A stretch of DNA of 64,000 nucleotides. It comes from Heyndrickxia sp050281185 (GTDB lineage: Bacteria > Bacillota > Bacilli > Bacillales > Bacillaceae_C). The position numbers were made by a program, and so were the translations under genes. Location of the stretch: contig NZ_JBNNWS010000003.1 of the NCBI RefSeq assembly GCF_050281185.1, positions 124,001-188,000 of the forward strand, read 5' to 3'. How positions within the stretch are numbered: position 1 is the first letter of the stretch; each line of letters begins with the position of its first letter. The notes under the pieces were generated by a model. It saw nothing but the letters and a program-made list of their open reading frames with translations. It had not been told where the DNA came from and searched no databases. This document shows positions 60,225-64,000 of this stretch, one piece after another.

Positions 60225-61487
60225 TCAAATTTTTTTCTTTTGTAATTCAACGGTTAATTCTTCCCACCATTGATATTCATCCAAGTATACAACGTCAAAT
60301 AGCATCACACCGTTTGATTTCTCTTTACACATTTGAATCGCTTTTTTGAATTGCTCTGGGTCCTCATGATAATCTTTTAAGTATAGGCTCCCGATAACCG
60401 GAATACTCCCATTAATCGCTTCTAAACTCATATCAATCGCTCCCTCAACACTGTACCACGGTGCAGGGCGATTATTTTCATCTGCTTCTTTAATTGTCAC
60501 TTCAGGATAATAGCAACCTGTCATAATAAAATCTAATTCATCCCCATATCCCGATTGGTGATATTGATTAGACACCCATTCTAAATCTGGTTGATACGTT
60601 TCACTTCCCCAGTTTACGCCCTCGTTGTAATAAAGAGGGTACCAAGATCCAACATATATACAAAAAGCCAACTTAGGGTTAATCGTTTTTACTATGTTTC
60701 TAGCACCCTTAACAAAATTTTTTATATTTAATGCTCTCCATTCAGTCCATTTAGGAAAATGTGGACCAAACTTTATTTTCTTCGTTCCATCTTCTATTTC
60801 ATAAATATCTAATGGCCATCTTTCAACTTTTTCACCAATGTACTTCTCAAATGTCTCCCTGCTCAAGTCACTAAAGTCACCATAAATATTTGGATATCGG
60901 CATCGGTCTAGTACAATGCCATCAATTTCATATTGTGAGACAATCTCTTTTATAATACTATTTTCATAATCTATAACTTCTGGATTGATAGGATTGACGA
61001 AAATGGTCGTATCAGCTGAATTTTCTGCTGCTGTTGGTGCCATTGAAGTGGCTTCATTATAAGAGACTACCTTCCATTTTTCCTTATCATACACCATCCC
61101 ATCTTTAGAATGGGCAGTCCCTTCCGCAAATACATCCATATTAGCGATAATCTTCAACCCGGATCCTTGTGACTCATCAATCATTTCTTGTAAAAAGTCA
61201 CGATCTTTCCACATTTGAAAACTTCCATCTGACCAGCTGCTCACATGATAGGCATACTGACTTTGATAGGTTGTTTGACCATAAGGTATTTTCGCATCAA
61301 CTACTAGATGGGTAATCCCCGCTTTCTTCGCATTTTCTATTAATCTTTTTCTTTCTGATTGCTCTGATAGTCTTTCCCCATTTGCAAGGAAATCCACCCA
61401 TAGTATATTGGCCTCTTTACCGAGTATTGTATTCACTGATCTCTCTCCTTCACTTTTTAGTAGAAACCATTCATTATGTTTTTCCAT
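60225..61487 (-). CDS. Glycosyl hydrolase-like family 10 (GHL10) protein
   Basis: The 420-residue protein resembles GHL10-type TIM barrels: EANILWVDFLANGER at the N-terminus, HLVVDAKIPYGQ, then INPEVIDYENSIIKEIVSQY followed by EIDGIVLDRCRYPN, and WTEWRALNIKNFVKGARNIV. Acidic residues in VLDRCRY and in the YPEVTIKEADEN region are catalytic candidates. No signal peptide is seen, so it acts inside the cell, in keeping with the cytoplasmic GH84 enzyme of the cluster. The substrate is unknown. GAGGAG precedes the ATG. Confidence 0.8.
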   Translation of the reverse strand: MEKHNEWFLLKSEGERSVNTILGKEANILWVDFLANGERLSEQSERKRLIENAKKAGITHLVVDAKIPYGQTTYQSQYAYHVSSWSDGSFQMWKDRDFLQEMIDESQGSGLKIIANMDVFAEGTAHSKDGMVYDKEKWKVVSYNEATSMAPTAAENSADTTIFVNPINPEVIDYENSIIKEIVSQYEIDGIVLDRCRYPNIYGDFSDLSRETFEKYIGEKVERWPLDIYEIEDGTKKIKFGPHFPKWTEWRALNIKNFVKGARNIVKTINPKLAFCIYVGSWYPLYYNEGVNWGSETYQPDLEWVSNQYHQSGYGDELDFIMTGCYYPEVTIKEADENNRPAPWYSVEGAIDMSLEAINGSIPVIGSLYLKDYHEDPEQFKKAIQMCKEKSNGVMLFDVVYLDEYQWWEELTVELQKKKI

Positions 61488-61529
61488 GATCGTCTCCTCA
61501 TTTCAAATATTGTATAAAGAAAAAAGATG

Positions 61530-62123
61530 TTAAACCTTGATCGCTTTTTCGATCGAATGATTAATCATCTTATAGTGAATCCATGCACAACAACTAAAAA
61601 TAATAAGGATAGTAAAAAATCTTACATATAAAGTAATCGTAATCAATATCAAAAAAATAAGTAAAACTATAATGGGTTGAATCGGTCTCCTAATGGATAA
61701 AACAAAAGCCATGCTAAGTAAGTGTTTCATTGAAGTATTAAATCGCATAAACAAAAGAAAAAAATACAACATCATCATGAAATACAGTAATGTAATGATG
61801 ATAAGTACCGGGAGTAAGATACTTTGCCATGGGTTTTTTAACTCTAAAATAATGAAAAAATCACCGACAAGTGCTGCTATTATAAAGATCATAATTCCCC
61901 CGATGATTATCCCTTTTTTACAATCTTTTTTAAAATAGTGAAAGAAGCTTTGTAAAATAGATGTTTCTTCGTCTTTTGACCATTTATGAATCACCTGGAA
62001 CATAGCTATTGTTGCAGGAAAAATAGTAATAACCGGTAACGAAAAGAAAAACCACAAAATATTCAAATAAGCATAGTTAGTAATTAACTCTAATACTCTG
62101 AAAAATTTATTCTGCTCCGACAT
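61530..62123 (-). CDS. DUF624 (YesL-like) membrane protein
   Basis: The 197-residue membrane protein has about five helices and the DUF624 start YLNILWFFFSLPVITIFPAT. Such proteins regularly accompany carbohydrate ABC importers, as YesL does in the B. subtilis rhamnogalacturonan cluster, and are of unknown function. It lies between the RpiR regulator and the GHL10 gene, 42 bases before the latter. Confidence 0.88.
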   Translation of the reverse strand: MSEQNKFFRVLELITNYAYLNILWFFFSLPVITIFPATIAMFQVIHKWSKDEETSILQSFFHYFKKDCKKGIIIGGIMIFIIAALVGDFFIILELKNPWQSILLPVLIIITLLYFMMMLYFFLLFMRFNTSMKHLLSMAFVLSIRRPIQPIIVLLIFLILITITLYVRFFTILIIFSCCAWIHYKMINHSIEKAIKV

Positions 62124-62163
62124 TTTGCCTACTCACCTACTTTGTAGAAAGTAATTATGATGA

Positions 62164-63021
62164 TTAATACATTTTGTTAAGGACGGCTTTTGCTGTTTTT
62201 TCAATAGCCTGGAAGGAACTTTCTTTTTTCCTCATTGCAGTTATCGTTGTTAAAATATCTAGTAAATGTAATTGAGCAATTTTCGTTGAAAAGGCTCCAC
62301 CCTGTAATGGAGTTTCTTTCGCTGCAACTAATAAAATGACATCCGCATAATAAGTAATAGGAGACCTCGCATGATTGGTAATACAAATGACGAATGCCTT
62401 ATTTTCCTTGGCAATTTTAACTGAATCAACAATATCCTTAGTGCTTCCGGAAGATGAAATAGCAACGATCACATCTTCTTCACCTACCAAAGCTGCATTC
62501 ATCGCAATAATATGTGCATCAGTCGCATGATCCACATTATAGCCGAGACGCATAAAACGATATTTGGCATCGCTTGCTGTAAATCCTGAAGATCCAACCC
62601 CGAAGAAATACATTTTCCTTGCATTAATAATCGCCTCAACCGCTTTTTGTAGGGTTGATGTCTGCAACATATTTATCGTATCCTGTAGTGCCCCTGCATT
62701 TTGTGTCGTAATTTTTTTTGCAATCACTTCCGCATCATCTGATTCTTCAATTTTTCCATGAACCTGTTCATCTACATTGGAAAGAGTTTGTGCAACAGCT
62801 AGTTTAAACTCTTGAAACCCACGATATCCAAGCTTTCGACAAAATCGAATAACAGATGTCTCTCCCACACCTGCTTTTTCAGCAAGATCCGTTACTGAAG
62901 AATAAACGGACTCCTGGGTATCTAATAAAACATAATCAGCAACCTTTTGTTCTGCCTTCGTTAACGAATTATAGACAGATTTTATCATGATTAGTGGGGT
63001 AGAGTGACCAATAGTTTTCAT
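62164..63021 (-). CDS. MurR/RpiR-family regulator
   Basis: The 285-residue protein has an N-terminal RpiR helix-turn-helix (SLTKAEQKVADYVLLD, then DLAEKAGVGETSVIRFCRKL) and a C-terminal SIS sugar-phosphate-binding domain (about 120-260: MYFFGVGSSGFTASDA, VIVAISSSGSTKDIVD). It most likely senses an amino-sugar phosphate and controls the cluster that follows. GGAAGG precedes the ATG. AT-rich palindromes in front of it are candidate autoregulatory sites. Confidence 0.92.
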   Translation of the reverse strand: MKTIGHSTPLIMIKSVYNSLTKAEQKVADYVLLDTQESVYSSVTDLAEKAGVGETSVIRFCRKLGYRGFQEFKLAVAQTLSNVDEQVHGKIEESDDAEVIAKKITTQNAGALQDTINMLQTSTLQKAVEAIINARKMYFFGVGSSGFTASDAKYRFMRLGYNVDHATDAHIIAMNAALVGEEDVIVAISSSGSTKDIVDSVKIAKENKAFVICITNHARSPITYYADVILLVAAKETPLQGGAFSTKIAQLHLLDILTTITAMRKKESSFQAIEKTAKAVLNKMY

Positions 63022-63100
63022 ATAAAAATCCTTCCAAAATTAATTTAGTAACAGAAAAAAATAAACATGTTTTCCTAATCTTATTATGAAATGACTGATA

Positions 63101-63162
63101 GAGAATATTCACAAGAAGAAATATTATTCCATTATGTATATCAAAAACGGAATATTTATTCC
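63101..63162. promoter_or_regulatory. Three related palindromes upstream of the RpiR gene
   Basis: GAGAATATTC (63101-63110), GAAATATTATTCC (63118-63130) and GGAATATTTATTCC (63149-63162) share a GRAATA-N-TATTCC theme. They lie 80-141 bases before the regulator start, where an RpiR-type protein could bind. Confidence 0.45.
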
Positions 63163-63405
63163 ATTTAGATAATATAGCACCTAAAATCATACGTCAATAG
63201 ATATCATCCCGAAACTGTTATAATCTAGGTATTTTTGAGCAGATCAATACTATTGCATATCCTATTATCTAATTATTATTACTTATTTTGAAAATTTATT
63301 TCTTTTTTTTATCTCTTTTAGGAGGAGAAATTCAAGAGACGTTGAATATATAAAAATGTTCGAAGGGTGAAACCTTATAAAAAATTTGAGAGGAGAATAA
63401 ACTCA
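63163..63405. other. Divergent promoter region between the RpiR and secreted-protein genes
   Basis: AT-rich sequence. A strong AGGAGGAGAA purine run at 63321-63330 has no usable start codon with a long frame behind it. No gene was recognised. Confidence 0.35.
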
Positions 63406-64000
63406 ATGAAAATGAAAACAGTAGTAGTTTGTTGTACGATTCTTTTTGCTATTTTAGTACCCAGACAGTCATTTGCTAGCGACAAAATTGTCCCTATCGA
63501 AACACTAAAACCAGCAGTCCATCTAGAAAAACCAGAATTAAAACAAACAGGAGGAAAATTAATTCTCAGTGATTCGCCGGAAACATATGCAGAGGAGGGT
63601 GCCTTTTATCGTGACACAGCGACCGGGGAATTCCGCGTTTTTTGGCACCATCAAAATAGAAGTGGTGAAAACAGAACGGTAAGCCTTGCGATTACAAATA
63701 CCTCAAATGAGGTAGTGAAAATGTATTCAAATGGAATTGGAGCTTCAGTTAATATTTATCCCGATGTCGCAGGGGAAGAAGCACTTATCCAATTTCTTGA
63801 AAACAACGCAAAGCAACATTATTTTACTACACTCGAACCTGGTGAAACCTACTTTTTAGAAAAAAATGCAGATGACTTAGAAACGGTGAGTGGAATTGCA
63901 CAGTTCACTGCCTTTACGAAACACGGTCATACGCCTGCTACTGTCACAATAACAACACTCAATTATAAAAAACAACCATCTAGTCCTCTTACCATAAACA
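63406..64000 (+). CDS. Secreted protein of unknown family (3' end outside window)
   Basis: An open frame of 198 codons starts at ATG after GAGAGGAG and runs off the right edge. It begins MKMKTVVVCCTILFAILVP and has a signal peptide ending near QSFAS. The visible mature part is beta-rich: YRDTATGEFRVFWHHQNRSG, RTVSLAITNTSNEVVKMYSN, then LEPGETYFLEKNADDLETVS and PATVTITTLNY. The FWHHQN and LAITNTS segments look like an extracellular beta-sandwich. The family was not recognised. Confidence 0.75.
   Translation, partial: MKMKTVVVCCTILFAILVPRQSFASDKIVPIETLKPAVHLEKPELKQTGGKLILSDSPETYAEEGAFYRDTATGEFRVFWHHQNRSGENRTVSLAITNTSNEVVKMYSNGIGASVNIYPDVAGEEALIQFLENNAKQHYFTTLEPGETYFLEKNADDLETVSGIAQFTAFTKHGHTPATVTITTLNYKKQPSSPLTIN

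Noticed and set aside
1..64000. Insertion sequences, prophage, tRNA or rRNA genes
   Set aside because: No transposase, integrase, terminal repeats with target duplications, cloverleaf or rRNA-like segments were recognised on either strand.

Overview
The window looks like a piece of chromosome from a low-GC, Gram-positive Bacillaceae (Bacillus in the broad sense). The evidence is purine-rich Shine-Dalgarno sites, GTG and TTG starts, CcpA-type cre boxes, LPXTG-type surface anchoring with a class D sortase, a SipW/TasA fibre module, an SbsC-like wall-binding domain, and dispersed intergenic repeats of a kind common in that family. No rRNA, tRNA, CRISPR array, phage or transposase gene was seen. 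Genus cannot be fixed from this sequence alone.

Layout. (1) 1-4.6 kb: a glucitol/sorbitol-type PTS locus on the minus strand (gutM, IIC, IIB, a SorC-type regulator and a truncated NAD(P)-dependent oxidoreductase), with cre boxes and a shared palindromic motif in two promoter regions. (2) 5.0-14.0 kb: a surface-adhesin module: a response regulator with a SARP/BTAD output and a class D sortase face a 2252-residue LPNTA-anchored adhesin carrying eleven SpaA/CnaB-like repeats. (3) 14.1-24.6 kb: general envelope genes (ArsR/SRPBCC pair, class A PBP, HAD phosphatase, LCP ligase, VanZ protein, secreted 5'-nucleotidase, DUF3189), two small ORFs and three copies of a 58-bp repeat. (4) 24.7-27.8 kb: nucleoside hydrolase plus ribokinase, with a decayed LacI regulator in front, and a lipoprotein. 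(5) 27.9-33.6 kb: an operon of GntR regulator, class III CoA-transferase, HMG-CoA lyase and a complete TRAP transporter.

(6) 33.9-49.1 kb: an extracellular-matrix and wall-remodelling island: SH3b-repeat glucosaminidase, two giant S8 peptidases (one with both cohesin-like and dockerin domains), a TasA/camelysin-type fibre protein, a TapA-like partner, and the SipW signal peptidase facing them. (7) 49.5-63.0 kb: a minus-strand amino-sugar cluster: RpiR regulator, YesL-like protein, glycosidase-like protein, ABC sugar importer without its own ATPase, cytoplasmic GH84 hexosaminidase, DUF4127 protein, alpha/beta hydrolase, NanE epimerase, ROK kinase and an FAD oxidoreductase. (8) The right edge holds the start of an unidentified secreted protein.

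How the parts work together (inference): several units are self-contained uptake-plus-catabolism modules with their own regulators. The amino-sugar cluster encodes an apparent ManNAc to ManNAc-6-P to GlcNAc-6-P route without a sialic acid lyase. The TRAP/CoA-transferase/HMG-CoA-lyase operon looks like a pathway for an external branched dicarboxylate. The SipW/TasA/TapA-like/S8 block suggests a matrix system arranged differently from the tapA-sipW-tasA operon of B. subtilis.
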